Positions 56,126 to 64,000 of a stretch of 64,000 nt of DNA are shown in pieces. Both the position numbers and the translations under genes were made by a program. Below the pieces are notes generated by a model. It did no database searches. It was not told the DNA's origin and saw only the letters and a list, made by a program, of their open reading frames with translations. Position 1 is the first letter of the stretch; each line of letters starts with the position of its first letter. Source of the DNA: Mesorhizobium opportunistum WSM2075 (GTDB taxonomy: Bacteria; Pseudomonadota; Alphaproteobacteria; Rhizobiales; Rhizobiaceae); NCBI RefSeq assembly GCF_000176035.2, contig NC_015675.1:744001-808000 (forward strand), read 5' to 3'.

Positions 56126-56889
56126 AGGAAACCTCCATCGACAATCAGCATTTGCGCGGTCAGCATGCGCGAGGCATCCGAGGCCAGGAACAGCACGGTG
56201 CCGACCATGTCGTCAGGCCGCATGACATCCTTGATGCACTGCTTCGCGACATGGGCGGCAAGCGCCTCTTCGGTCACCCAGCGCTGCTGCTGCCGCTCGG
56301 TGATGACCCAGCCGGGCGCGACGGCGTTGACGCGGATGCGGTCGGGCCCAAGCTTGCCGGCCAGGCCCTTGGTGAGACCGAGGATGCCCGCCTTGGCGGC
56401 GGTGTAGGCCGGCATGTCGGGATGGTTGATCAGATAGGATGTCGAGGTGAAGTTGATGATCGAGCCGCCGCCGGCCCGCTTCATGCCCGGCGCCACGGCC
56501 TGCGCGGTGAAGAAATGCGGCCTGAGATTGATAGCCTGGTTGTTGTCCCAGAACTCCACCGTCACGTCTTCGACGGCGTGGCGTTCGTCCCACGCGGCAT
56601 TGTTGATGAGCACGGTGACATCGCCATGCGCGTCCGCGGCCTGCGCAGCCGAAGCCCGCAGCGCCTCGACATCGCGCAGGTCGGTCCTGAGATAGAGCGG
56701 CCGCCGGCCGAAATCCCTCTCGATACGGTCGGCAAGCGCGATGCTGGGCTCATCGGCGATGTCGATGAAGGCGACGTTGGCGCCCTGGCGCACGAAACCC
56801 TCGGTCAGGGCCGCGCCGATCCCGGAACCGCCGCCGGTGATCAGCACCGAGGCGCCCTTGAGGTCGGCAAAATCCGCCGATGGCATCAT
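56122..56889 (-). CDS. SDR-family dehydrogenase, probable galactose 1-dehydrogenase
   Basis: 255 residues from the ATG at 56889, which has a GGAGAG site; 56910 is another in-frame ATG. Motifs: LITGGGSGIGAAL (cofactor), INNAAWDERHAVED, STSYLINHPDMPAYTAAKAG (Tyr-Lys) and VNAVAPGWVITERQQQRW. It opens the galactose operon ahead of DgoK and DgoA, and rhizobial galactose dehydrogenases belong to this SDR subgroup, so I propose D-galactose oxidation to the lactone. Confidence 0.88.
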   Translation of the reverse strand: MMPSADFADLKGASVLITGGGSGIGAALTEGFVRQGANVAFIDIADEPSIALADRIERDFGRRPLYLRTDLRDVEALRASAAQAADAHGDVTVLINNAAWDERHAVEDVTVEFWDNNQAINLRPHFFTAQAVAPGMKRAGGGSIINFTSTSYLINHPDMPAYTAAKAGILGLTKGLAGKLGPDRIRVNAVAPGWVITERQQQRWVTEEALAAHVAKQCIKDVMRPDDMVGTVLFLASDASRMLTAQMLIVDGGFL

Positions 56890-57042
56890 GTCTTTTCTCT
56901 CCGCGCTCAACCGGCGCGCATCCTAGCCAGAGACGTCGCGTGGGCAAGGGCGAAAAGGCGGATTTAAGGGCTTATGTCGGACAAAAAGGCGACGGGACCG
57001 CGAAGCGGCATCGTCGCATGGTGGGAATGCCGCTAGCGCCGG

Positions 57043-58392
57043 TCAGATCGCCTTGGCGCGCAAGGCGCCGCGGAAGGAATCGCGGAGATAGCCGAGCGTG
57101 GCGTCGGCGTCGACCGGCTTGCCGAACAGATAGCCCTGCCCGCCGGCGCAGCCGAACTGGACCAGACGGTCGGCCTGCGCCTCCTCTTCGATGCCTTCGG
57201 CGACCACATCCATGCCGAGCCCCTCGCACATGGCGAGAATGGCGCGGATGATGTGTTCGGACGGCCGGTCGTCGAGAATGGAGGAGACGAAGGCGCGGTC
57301 GATCTTGAGCTTGTCGAAATGGAATTCGCGCAGACGCCCGAGCGAGGACTGGCCGGTGCCGAAATCGTCGAGCGAGACGCGGATGCCGACGCGGCGCAGG
57401 TCCTCGACGATCTGCGCGGCCGAAGCCGGGTCGTTCATAAGGCCGGTCTCGGTGATCTCGATCTCCAGCCGGCGCGGGTCGAAGCCGGTGCGGTCGAGGA
57501 TCGCCAATATGTGCAGGCCGGTGTTCTGGTCGACGAGCTGCGAAGGCGACAGGTTGAACGACAGGAACAGGTCCTTCGGCCAGCTGCGGGCCGCCTCCGT
57601 CGCCTTGCGCAGCACCAGCTGCGAAAGCGGGCCGATGATGCCGCGCTCCTCGGCGATGGGAATGAAGACGGTCGGCGGCACCGCGCCGAGGTCGCGGTCG
57701 GTCCAGCGCGCCAGTGTCTCGAAGCCGATGGTCTGGCGCGTGTTGAGATCGACGATGGGCTGGAAATGCGGCTCCACCTCGCCGGCCGAGACGGCACGGC
57801 GCAGCGCCTGCTCGATGCGGGTGACGCGCTTGGCCGCCTCTTCCATCTCGCGGGTGTAGACAACGACCCGGCCACGGCCGGACCGCTTGGCGTGGTAGAG
57901 CGCCGTTTCGGCCTTGTTGATCAGGATCTCGGTAGTCTCGTCGCCCGAATAAAACAGCGAGCAACCGACCGAGGCCGACAGCCTGGCGGTGCGTTCGCCG
58001 ACATCGTAGGGCGCCGACAGGATCTCGATCAGCATGCGGGATTTCTCGGCCGCTGCTTCCTCCGAGAACACCAGCGGATAGAGGAAGGCGAATTCATCGG
58101 CACCGATGCGGCAGACCGTCGAGTGGTCGTCCATCGAGGCGCGCAGCCGCATCGCGACCTGGATCAGGATGTCGTCACCGGCCTTGTGGCCGAACAAATC
58201 GTTGATCGGCTTGAAGCCATCAAGGTCGAGGATGCCTACGGTGAAGGGCGCGGGATCGTCGGCACGGTCGCTGATCAGGCGATCGACCTTGTCGAAGAAG
58301 CGGCGATGGTTGCCAAGCCCGGTCAACGGATCTGTAAATGCCAGATCCGTGCTCTCCCTGTTTGCCTGACCGGTGCCAAACGGAGTTTGCAT
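57043..58392 (-). CDS. GGDEF-EAL domain protein (cyclic-di-GMP enzyme, probably phosphodiesterase)
   Basis: 449 residues from the ATG at 58392, which has an AGGGA site; a TTG at 58443 is less likely. Residues about 15-180 are a diguanylate cyclase domain whose signature is RIGADEF, degenerate for GGDEF. The second domain, about 190-440, is EAL type with FETLARW in place of EAL, FNLSPSQLVDQ, EITETGL, LDDFGTGQSSL, LKIDRAFV and AEGIEEEAQ. Metal and general-base residues of the phosphodiesterase are present, so hydrolysis of c-di-GMP is likely while synthesis is doubtful. No sensory or membrane region is seen. Confidence 0.93.
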   Translation of the reverse strand: MQTPFGTGQANRESTDLAFTDPLTGLGNHRRFFDKVDRLISDRADDPAPFTVGILDLDGFKPINDLFGHKAGDDILIQVAMRLRASMDDHSTVCRIGADEFAFLYPLVFSEEAAAEKSRMLIEILSAPYDVGERTARLSASVGCSLFYSGDETTEILINKAETALYHAKRSGRGRVVVYTREMEEAAKRVTRIEQALRRAVSAGEVEPHFQPIVDLNTRQTIGFETLARWTDRDLGAVPPTVFIPIAEERGIIGPLSQLVLRKATEAARSWPKDLFLSFNLSPSQLVDQNTGLHILAILDRTGFDPRRLEIEITETGLMNDPASAAQIVEDLRRVGIRVSLDDFGTGQSSLGRLREFHFDKLKIDRAFVSSILDDRPSEHIIRAILAMCEGLGMDVVAEGIEEEAQADRLVQFGCAGGQGYLFGKPVDADATLGYLRDSFRGALRAKAI

Positions 58393-58533
58393 CGGTGTCC
58401 CTGTTTTCTCGACGTCGGAATTTATGTTCGAGACTGGCAGCAAACCCTTTAGGAAACGTATCCTGAAAATCGATTTTTTCGCGGCTAAAATGCATTGCCT
58501 CCGCGAAGTGTCCGTGGCGCTTGAAAAGGCCTT

Positions 58534-58580
58534 TTCTTCACGCCGATTTCAATCGGTTCTTCACGCCGATTTTCAACCGG
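58534..58580. repeat. Two near-identical 23/24-bp direct repeats
   Basis: TTCTTCACGCCGATTTCAATC and TTCTTCACGCCGATTTTCAAC follow each other directly, and a third partial CAATCGG follows. They end two bases before the stop of the membrane protein gene on the minus strand. Confidence 0.75.
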
Positions 58581-58581
58581 C

Positions 58582-60399
58582 TCAATCGGTGGGACGGACG
58601 CGATAGAGCTCCAGCGGGGCGCCACGGGTCTCCGCCACCGGCTCCAGCCAATCCGGCACGCTGCCGCGCATCAGCCCGCCGAGAAAGCCGTCGGGCGCGG
58701 TGGCCGCGAAAAGCCGGCTTTCCGGATTGCCACGGCAGAGCGCGACAAGGCCGACATGCCGGCTTTGGAGGATGGCCTTCGCTTCGGCCTCCGACCCCAG
58801 CAAGGCGTCCAATGCGAGCACGTTGCCGGCGACGTTGCGGTGATAGAGGCTGGCGAGCGCGCGATGGCCCGTGAAGGCAAGGATCGGCGAGCCGAGATTG
58901 GAGATACTGAGAACCGTGGTCGCCGGCATGGGGCCGAGCGCAGCGAACGACGCCTTGCCATGGCAAAGCGCATCGCTGCCGGCGTCCTTGGCCGCCGCCC
59001 CGGTTTCGAAGGCGCTCGATGCCGCCCCGGCCGCGCCCGACCAGACCGCGTTGACCGAGATCAGCCAGGCCGCGGCCATCCTGAGCACGGAGTTGCGCGA
59101 CGGGCTGGCTTCGGCCCGTTGCCGCCACTTGGCGATCCAGGCACAAAGCGGGATCACCGCCAAGGCAATGGAGAAGGTCGAGCCGCGCACTTCCCAGGCA
59201 CTGACCAGGACCGCCACAACCAGCAGCGCGCCGACGAGGCTGTCCTGCCGCCGCCAGCCGCCATGGCTGAAGTGAAGCGCCATCAGCACGATCGCCACAA
59301 GCGGCGTGGCAAAACGCGCCACCACCATGGCCGGATCATCCAAGACAAGCTGGATGATCGATTGCGCCTCTTCGATATGGCCGAGCCAAATTTGGCTCAG
59401 GCGCGGGTCGATCTCGGCATAGGGCGCAGCCAGGCATTGCGGGAACAAGAACACCATGACAGCCGCCAGTACGAGCGCAAGCAGGCCGAGCGCCATCAGG
59501 CGCCGGCGGAGCGTGGAGTTGGCCATGTCGAGCGAGGCCGCGGCGGCGAGGCCGCATCCGGCGAGAGCGGCCACCACGAACTGCACGGTCGAAAAGGCAT
59601 CGCATTGCGGCTGGCCCCAGGCCGATGGGGCGATGGTTGTGAGGAAGACCAGCGCTGAAACGCCGGCAAAGCCGAGGCCGAAATCCCTGGCGATCTGTCG
59701 CTCGCCGCTGGGGTCGGCGACAAACAGCAGAGAGACGCAGACGCCGATGGTGGCGACATAGGGCGCCGTTTCCATGCCGACCGCCAGCGTCAGCGCCGCG
59801 CACAGGCCCGCAAGTAGGGCGGCCCATCGCCGCACGGGCGCCTCGAGCAGCAGGCTCAAGCTGGCCATGGTCAGCGTCAGCTGGACATTGTGGTGATCGA
59901 GCGCGCCGGGCGAAAAGATGCCGATGAAGTGCAACGCCGCGGCACCGATGACGGCAGCCGGCAGCACAGCGCCCGCGCCGGCAAAACTGCGCGCCGCGCG
60001 GACGGTAAAGAGCAGAGCCAGGCAAAAGAGCAGCGCCGGCCAGAGCACCTCGGCGACGGTCTCGGCCATGGCCATGCTGCCGGTCAGTGCCGAGGCCACG
60101 AGGATGATGGCGGCGAGCGGCGCGTCGACCAGTCGCGACCAGTGCATGACGAAGCCGCCTTCAACGCCCATCCGGTACTGATGCAGGTCGAACCAGCCCT
60201 GGCCTGCCAGCATATCCCGAACCTCGACCAGACGCAGCAGACTGTCATTGTCGCCGCCGGTATCGGTCAAGCCTGGGAAACCGCCGAGCGCGTTGACGGC
60301 AACCATCGCCAGCGTGGCAATCAACGCAACCGCGAGGTCGTTGCGCCGTGACGCAGGCTGCGCGGCCTTGACGGAAATCGTGGTGTCGGCGGGAGTCAC
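58582..60399 (-). CDS. Polytopic membrane protein, GT-C glycosyltransferase-like
   Basis: 605 residues with about 11-13 membrane helices in the first 430 residues and a soluble C-terminal part. A conserved-looking luminal loop TDTGGDNDSLLRLVEVRDML, with an acidic pair followed by an aromatic and Arg pattern (WFDLHQYRM, HWSRLVDAP), is like the first loop of STT3/GT-C enzymes. Near 200 kb-type gene context it is followed on the minus strand by GtrA and GtrB-like genes further upstream. Function is inferred: use of a lipid-linked sugar to modify a surface polymer. Confidence 0.55.
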   Translation of the reverse strand: MTPADTTISVKAAQPASRRNDLAVALIATLAMVAVNALGGFPGLTDTGGDNDSLLRLVEVRDMLAGQGWFDLHQYRMGVEGGFVMHWSRLVDAPLAAIILVASALTGSMAMAETVAEVLWPALLFCLALLFTVRAARSFAGAGAVLPAAVIGAAALHFIGIFSPGALDHHNVQLTLTMASLSLLLEAPVRRWAALLAGLCAALTLAVGMETAPYVATIGVCVSLLFVADPSGERQIARDFGLGFAGVSALVFLTTIAPSAWGQPQCDAFSTVQFVVAALAGCGLAAAASLDMANSTLRRRLMALGLLALVLAAVMVFLFPQCLAAPYAEIDPRLSQIWLGHIEEAQSIIQLVLDDPAMVVARFATPLVAIVLMALHFSHGGWRRQDSLVGALLVVAVLVSAWEVRGSTFSIALAVIPLCAWIAKWRQRAEASPSRNSVLRMAAAWLISVNAVWSGAAGAASSAFETGAAAKDAGSDALCHGKASFAALGPMPATTVLSISNLGSPILAFTGHRALASLYHRNVAGNVLALDALLGSEAEAKAILQSRHVGLVALCRGNPESRLFAATAPDGFLGGLMRGSVPDWLEPVAETRGAPLELYRVRPTD

Positions 60400-60543
60400 G
60401 GGACGGCCTCTGGCGCTCTCTTTGGCGAAGGAAACCTATCGCGAACTCACTGCGCAAACCTTAAACCGGTGTTGCACCGGCAACCCGATGTCGCGAAACG
60501 CTTTGTTTGTTATTCGCAAATATGGTCCCGGACCAGGGAATGA

Positions 60544-61188
60544 ATGGGCAATTCGGTCTGGACCTTGGGCATGAGCGTTGTGGCGATCGAAAAAAAGATA
60601 CTGAATGCCGCCCACGGCCGGGCGGTGTTTCAACGCCGCATCCGGGTCCTCTCCGACCATATCGGCGCCGCGCTGGGCGCCGACGGCACCGTTCTCGACC
60701 TCGGCTGCGGCGATGGCTCGCTCGCCAAGGCGGTGATGGAACGGAAACCGGGGCTGACGTTTCGCGGGATCGATGTTTTTGTCCGGCCGCGCACGGCCAT
60801 TCCCGTAGAGATCTTCGACGGTGTTACGATTCCGGCCGCGTCCAAATCGTTCGACTGGGTGACCATAGTCGACGTCCTCCACCACACGGACAATCCCGGC
60901 CATCTTGTCGCCGAAGCCGCAAGGGTCGCCCGCAAGGGCGTTGTCATCAAGGATCACCTGCGCGACGGGCTCTTCGCCTACGGCACGCTCCGGTTCATGG
61001 ACTGGGTGGGAAACAAGGGCCACGATGTGAGGCTGCCCTACAACTATCTGTCCAGGCAGGAATGGGACGCGATTTTCGGCGGGATCGGGCTCAAAGCCCA
61101 AAGCTGGCGAGAAAACCTGTCGCTGTATCCGTTTCCGGCAAACCTGCTGTTCGACAGGGGCCTGCACTTCGTCGCGTCGCTTCGCTAG
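60544..61188 (+). CDS. Class I SAM-dependent methyltransferase
   Basis: 214 residues from the ATG at 60544, preceded by AGGGA. Motif I is TVLDLGCGDGSLAKAV, motif II/post-I is FRGIDVFV, and FDWVTIVDVLHHTDNPGHLVAEAARVARKG is the Methyltransf_11 pattern. The substrate is unknown. It lies between the GT-C-like and GtrA genes on the opposite strand, suggesting a sugar or lipid-carrier partner. Its TAG stop falls at the beginning of a family D repeat. Confidence 0.88.
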   Translation: MGNSVWTLGMSVVAIEKKILNAAHGRAVFQRRIRVLSDHIGAALGADGTVLDLGCGDGSLAKAVMERKPGLTFRGIDVFVRPRTAIPVEIFDGVTIPAASKSFDWVTIVDVLHHTDNPGHLVAEAARVARKGVVIKDHLRDGLFAYGTLRFMDWVGNKGHDVRLPYNYLSRQEWDAIFGGIGLKAQSWRENLSLYPFPANLLFDRGLHFVASLR

Positions 61189-61316
61189 AGCGGTTCACCG
61201 TTTCACGGAAACGTCGAACCTCTTTAACTCTTTGTTTTGGCGCAATTCCCAAGGGAAAGCGCTAGGCGCTTTTCCCCAGAAAACCGTTTCACACTTTTCC
61301 TGGAATTGCTCTAACG
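61184..61316. repeat. Palindromic intergenic repeat, family D (copy 2, inverted)
   Basis: Reverse complement of the block at 50236-50367: starts CTAGAGCGGTTCACCGTTTC and ends TTTTCCTGGAATTGCTCTAA. It contains AAGCGCTAGGCGCTTTTCC as inner hairpin. The methyltransferase stop TAG is bases 3-5 of the copy. Confidence 0.9.
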
Positions 61317-61338
61317 CGCGGACCGCGATCGAACGCTC

Positions 61339-61746
61339 TCACGCGGCTCTTTTTTCGTCGCGAAAAACCCAAACCGATGAAAGCACATAGCTCGCCGCGC
61401 CCGCAGCGACCGTGATGACGGCCGACATCACCAGCGGCGGCTCGGAAAATACCGACACCGCGACATGGGCCAACAGGCCCGCAAACACTGCGCAGGCCAA
61501 CTGGCTGACGAGGTAACGTGGCAATGCACGGCGATGGTCGTGCTGTCCCTCGAACGTCCAGCCACGCTGTGCCGAATAGGCCACGACAAAGGCCAGCATA
61601 TAGGCGATCACGCTGCCGACAAACGGCGGCATGCCGGCCGACACCAGGGCCCACGACAGTACGAAGAACAGCAGCGCGGCGCCAATGCCGACGACGGCGA
61701 AGCGGATAAGCCGTACCGCGGCGAATTTTCGCAGGAGTTGGTTCAT
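61339..61746 (-). CDS. GtrA-family membrane protein
   Basis: 135 residues with four helices: LIRFAVVGIGAALLFFVLSWAL, FVGSVIAYMLAFVVAYSAQR, LACAVFAGLLAHVAVSVF and LVMSAVITVAAGAASYVLSSVWVF. The RFAVVG and SYVLSSVWVF motifs mark GtrA, which is thought to flip lipid-linked sugars. Its start overlaps the stop of the GT2 gene by four bases (ATGA), so the two are coupled. Confidence 0.92.
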   Translation of the reverse strand: MNQLLRKFAAVRLIRFAVVGIGAALLFFVLSWALVSAGMPPFVGSVIAYMLAFVVAYSAQRGWTFEGQHDHRRALPRYLVSQLACAVFAGLLAHVAVSVFSEPPLVMSAVITVAAGAASYVLSSVWVFRDEKRAA

Positions 61747-62987
61747 TTTTCAGCAGTCGCGACGGATTCGCCTGATCCGGTGGGTTGGCCGGCTTTCAGC
61801 CGCTTGACCGGGATCTCCAGGACACCGAGCAGGAATGCCGAAAAGAAGGCCTGGAACGAAATGACGATCAGGCTCAAGCCCAGCACGACGATGCGCGGGA
61901 TTTCGGAATCGTTCAGCGGGCCGAAGCCAAGATGTGCCCAACGCAGCACGGCATAGCCGACGAACAGCACGCCACCGGCGAAGCAGATGCCGGCATTGGC
62001 GGCAAGACGATCGGTGCTGATGGTCCTGGTCAGCCAATCGGAGCCGCGGCTGCGCGGCAGGATGCCGGTGATCTCGGCATAGTATCGCGATATGGCGCCG
62101 AAGGTGATGAGCTGGATACCGGTGATGATCATGAAGCAGGCGGCGACGAAGGTGTTGAGGTCGAGCGAGAGATTGTTGATCACCCGCAACGGCCCGAACA
62201 CCAGCAGAGCCGCAAACAATAGCCCAAGGCTTGCGAGCACCGTGCCCGGTATGAAGAACATCCAGCGCGGATTGTAGACCAGCAGGAATTTGAGATGCCG
62301 CCAGCCGTCACGCCAGGTCCTCAGGTGCGGCGGCCGGCTGCGGCCGTCGGGCTTGAGCGTGGTCGGCACTTCCTCGATGCGCAGACCGGCGAGCGCGCTG
62401 CGCACCACCATTTCGCTGGCGAATTCCATGCCCGTGGTCTGCAGGTCGAGCTTGCGGATGCTGTCGGCGTTGAAACCGCGCAGGCCGCAGTGGAAGTCAC
62501 CGGTCCTGATGCGGAAAAACAGGCGGCCGACGAAGCTCAGCACCGGATTGCCGAGATAACGATGCAGCGGCGGCATGGCGCCGGTTTCGATGCCGCCCTG
62601 GAAGCGATTGCCCATCACCAGGTCGGCGCCGTCGCGCAAACGCGCCATGAAGGCATCCAGCGCGCCGAAATCGTAGCTGTCGTCGGCATCGCCCATGATG
62701 ATGAAGCGCCCCCTGGCGGCGCCGATGCCGCCCAGAAGCGCGGCGCCATAGCCCTTCTGCGTCACCGGTACGACACGGGCGCCGCCTTGGGCCGCGATCT
62801 CCTGCGAACCATCGGTGCTGCCATTGTCGGCTATCAGCACCTCACCCAGGATCCCGGCCTTGTCGAGGAAGGCCCTGGCCTTCCCGATGCAGACAGCCAA
62901 TGTCTCGGCCTCGTTGAGGCACGGCATCAGGATGGTGAGTTCAAGCTGTTTGGTCGAGGCGGCGCGGATGGCGGTGAGCGCGTTCAT
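61743..62987 (-). CDS. GT2 glycosyltransferase, GtrB/dolichol-phosphate-sugar synthase-like
   Basis: 414 residues. The N-terminal GT-A domain (LTILMPCLNEAETLAVCIGKA, LIADNGSTDGSQEIA, IIMGDADDSYDF, MGNRFQGGI) uses a D-x-D metal site. After about residue 240 come four helices typical of GtrB, ending LIVISFQAFFSAFLLGVLEIPVKRL. It would transfer a sugar from a nucleotide to a polyprenyl carrier for the adjacent GtrA to flip, as in O-antigen modification systems. Confidence 0.88.
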   Translation of the reverse strand: MNALTAIRAASTKQLELTILMPCLNEAETLAVCIGKARAFLDKAGILGEVLIADNGSTDGSQEIAAQGGARVVPVTQKGYGAALLGGIGAARGRFIIMGDADDSYDFGALDAFMARLRDGADLVMGNRFQGGIETGAMPPLHRYLGNPVLSFVGRLFFRIRTGDFHCGLRGFNADSIRKLDLQTTGMEFASEMVVRSALAGLRIEEVPTTLKPDGRSRPPHLRTWRDGWRHLKFLLVYNPRWMFFIPGTVLASLGLLFAALLVFGPLRVINNLSLDLNTFVAACFMIITGIQLITFGAISRYYAEITGILPRSRGSDWLTRTISTDRLAANAGICFAGGVLFVGYAVLRWAHLGFGPLNDSEIPRIVVLGLSLIVISFQAFFSAFLLGVLEIPVKRLKAGQPTGSGESVATAEK

Positions 62988-63234
62988 GGTCGTTGTTCCA
63001 TCGGGAATCCCCGTCCGGCGCCTGCCGTTGGGATATTCGAGGCCTATCTTGTATGGGAAGGCTTAAGAAAACGATGACGCAGGCACTTGCCTTGTCGCGA
63101 TACCTGTCGCGGTCCTTGTCGCAATCGGGCGTGCTGGGTTTGCGTCTTGCTGTTGCCGATCTTCCGGATGTGACGATTGGCAGAAGGCGCCGGGACCCTT
63201 ATATCGCTCTCGTCGACTGTGTTGGGGACTTGCC

Positions 63235-64000
63235 ATGAAGCTGAAAATCGCCGTCCAGATGGACCACATCTCCACCGTGTCGATCACCGGCGACACCTCG
63301 TTCGCGCTGTCGCTGGAGGCGCAGCGGCGTGGCCACCAGCTTTTCCACTACACGCCCGACCGGCTGTCGATGCGCGACGGCAAGGTGTTTGCCCGCATCG
63401 AGGCGATGCAGGTGCGCGACGAGAAGGGCAACCACTATTCGCTGGGCGAGAAGGTGCGCACCGACCTCTCGGAGATGGATGTGATCCTGCTGCGCCAGGA
63501 TCCGCCCTTCGACATGAATTACATCACCACCACGCACATCCTTGAACGCATCCACCCCGGGACGCTGGTCGTCAACGATCCGGCCTGGGTGCGCAACAGT
63601 CCGGAAAAGATCTTCGTCACCGAGTTTCCCGACCTGATGCCGGACACGCTGATCACCAAGGATCCGCTCGAAGTCGCCGCCTTCCGCAAGGAGTTCGGCG
63701 ACATCATCATCAAGCCGCTGTACGGCAATGGCGGCGCCGGCATCTTCCACATGCTGGAGGCTGACCGCAACCTCGCCTCGCTGCTCGAAATGTTCGGCCA
63801 GATGTTCCGCGAACCCTATATCGTGCAGCGCTACCTGAAGGACGTGCGCAAGGGCGACAAGCGCATCATCCTGATCGACGGCGAGCCGGTCGGCGCCATC
63901 AACCGCGTGCCGGCGGAACACGATTCCCGCTCCAACATGCATGTCGGCGGCCGCGCCGAGAAGACCGAACTGACCGAACGCGAGCGCGAGATCTGCGCCC
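63235..64000 (+). CDS. gshB: Glutathione synthetase (3' end outside window)
   Basis: The first 255 codons are present. The opening [66 protein letters not shown] and the ATP-grasp segment [16 protein letters not shown] are typical of proteobacterial GshB, as is [31 protein letters not shown]. It joins gamma-glutamylcysteine and glycine. A GGGGA site precedes the ATG. The gap before it, 62988-63234, shows no gene. Confidence 0.97.
   Translation, partial: MKLKIAVQMDHISTVSITGDTSFALSLEAQRRGHQLFHYTPDRLSMRDGKVFARIEAMQVRDEKGNHYSLGEKVRTDLSEMDVILLRQDPPFDMNYITTTHILERIHPGTLVVNDPAWVRNSPEKIFVTEFPDLMPDTLITKDPLEVAAFRKEFGDIIIKPLYGNGGAGIFHMLEADRNLASLLEMFGQMFREPYIVQRYLKDVRKGDKRIILIDGEPVGAINRVPAEHDSRSNMHVGGRAEKTELTEREREICA

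Overview
The window is high-GC DNA that looks like a chromosome segment of an alphaproteobacterium of the order Rhizobiales, most probably Mesorhizobium or a close relative. The evidence is the dnaK-dnaJ-pmtA-(FMN reductase)-pyrF order, a rhizobial-type PmtA, an alphaproteobacterial heat-shock (RpoH) promoter pattern before dnaK, a MatB-type malonyl-CoA synthetase, many ABC uptake systems with periplasmic binding proteins, and several families of palindromic intergenic repeats typical of this group. No tRNA, rRNA, transposase, phage or CRISPR signal was seen. Coding density is high, and nearly every gap above 100 bp is either regulatory DNA or a palindromic repeat.

Layout. 1-3975: the end of an aldehyde dehydrogenase, then a methionine-type ABC importer (binding protein, MetN, MetI). 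3990-4773: a Fic toxin/antitoxin pair whose Fic gene is frameshifted inside the catalytic motif. 4833-10762 (minus strand): GcvT-like protein, amino-acid binding protein, HyuB and HyuA, a likely hydantoin/oxoproline-type catabolic operon. 10984-15686: ferredoxin-NADP reductase, DeoC and a two-domain ALDH16-like aldehyde dehydrogenase. 15874-23791: an SDR and an FAH-type hydrolase (an oxidative deoxysugar-acid pair), then a complete sugar ABC importer with a Gfo/Idh/MocA oxidoreductase on the minus strand. 23909-28909: amino-sugar metabolism, with murQ divergent from a tightly overlapping kinase-GntR-SIS deaminase-nagA operon. The divergent promoter carries helically phased GGTATT repeats. 28926-35699: FAD oxidase, SbmA/BacA-like ABC exporter, matB with a GntR regulator, and rpe.

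35903-41660 holds the least ordinary locus: a two-gene operon for secreted proteins. One is a beta-propeller-like protein of 667 residues. The other is a 1247-residue protein with DUF11-like modules and near-identical 36-residue Cys-rich repeats. By eye the two proteins share a domain of about 105 residues with four conserved cysteines. It is followed divergently by an oligopeptide-type binding protein coupled to an uncharacterised ATP-grasp protein.

44858-50239 is the conserved core (dnaK, dnaJ, pmtA, FMN reductase, pyrF). 50390-53520 has a DUF1330 protein, a GntR regulator divergent from a cupin, and a D-Ala-D-Ala-ligase-like ATP-grasp protein. 53650-56889 is a fully overlapping operon for De Ley-Doudoroff galactose catabolism (SDR dehydrogenase, DgoK, DgoA, SMP-30 lactonase) without a visible dehydratase. 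57043-62987 has a GGDEF/EAL protein and a lipid-linked-sugar set (GT-C-like membrane protein, methyltransferase, GtrA, GtrB-like GT2). The window ends inside gshB.

Start codons were chosen from ribosome-binding sites, gene overlaps and family length. Product names come from recognising motifs in the translations, not from searches.
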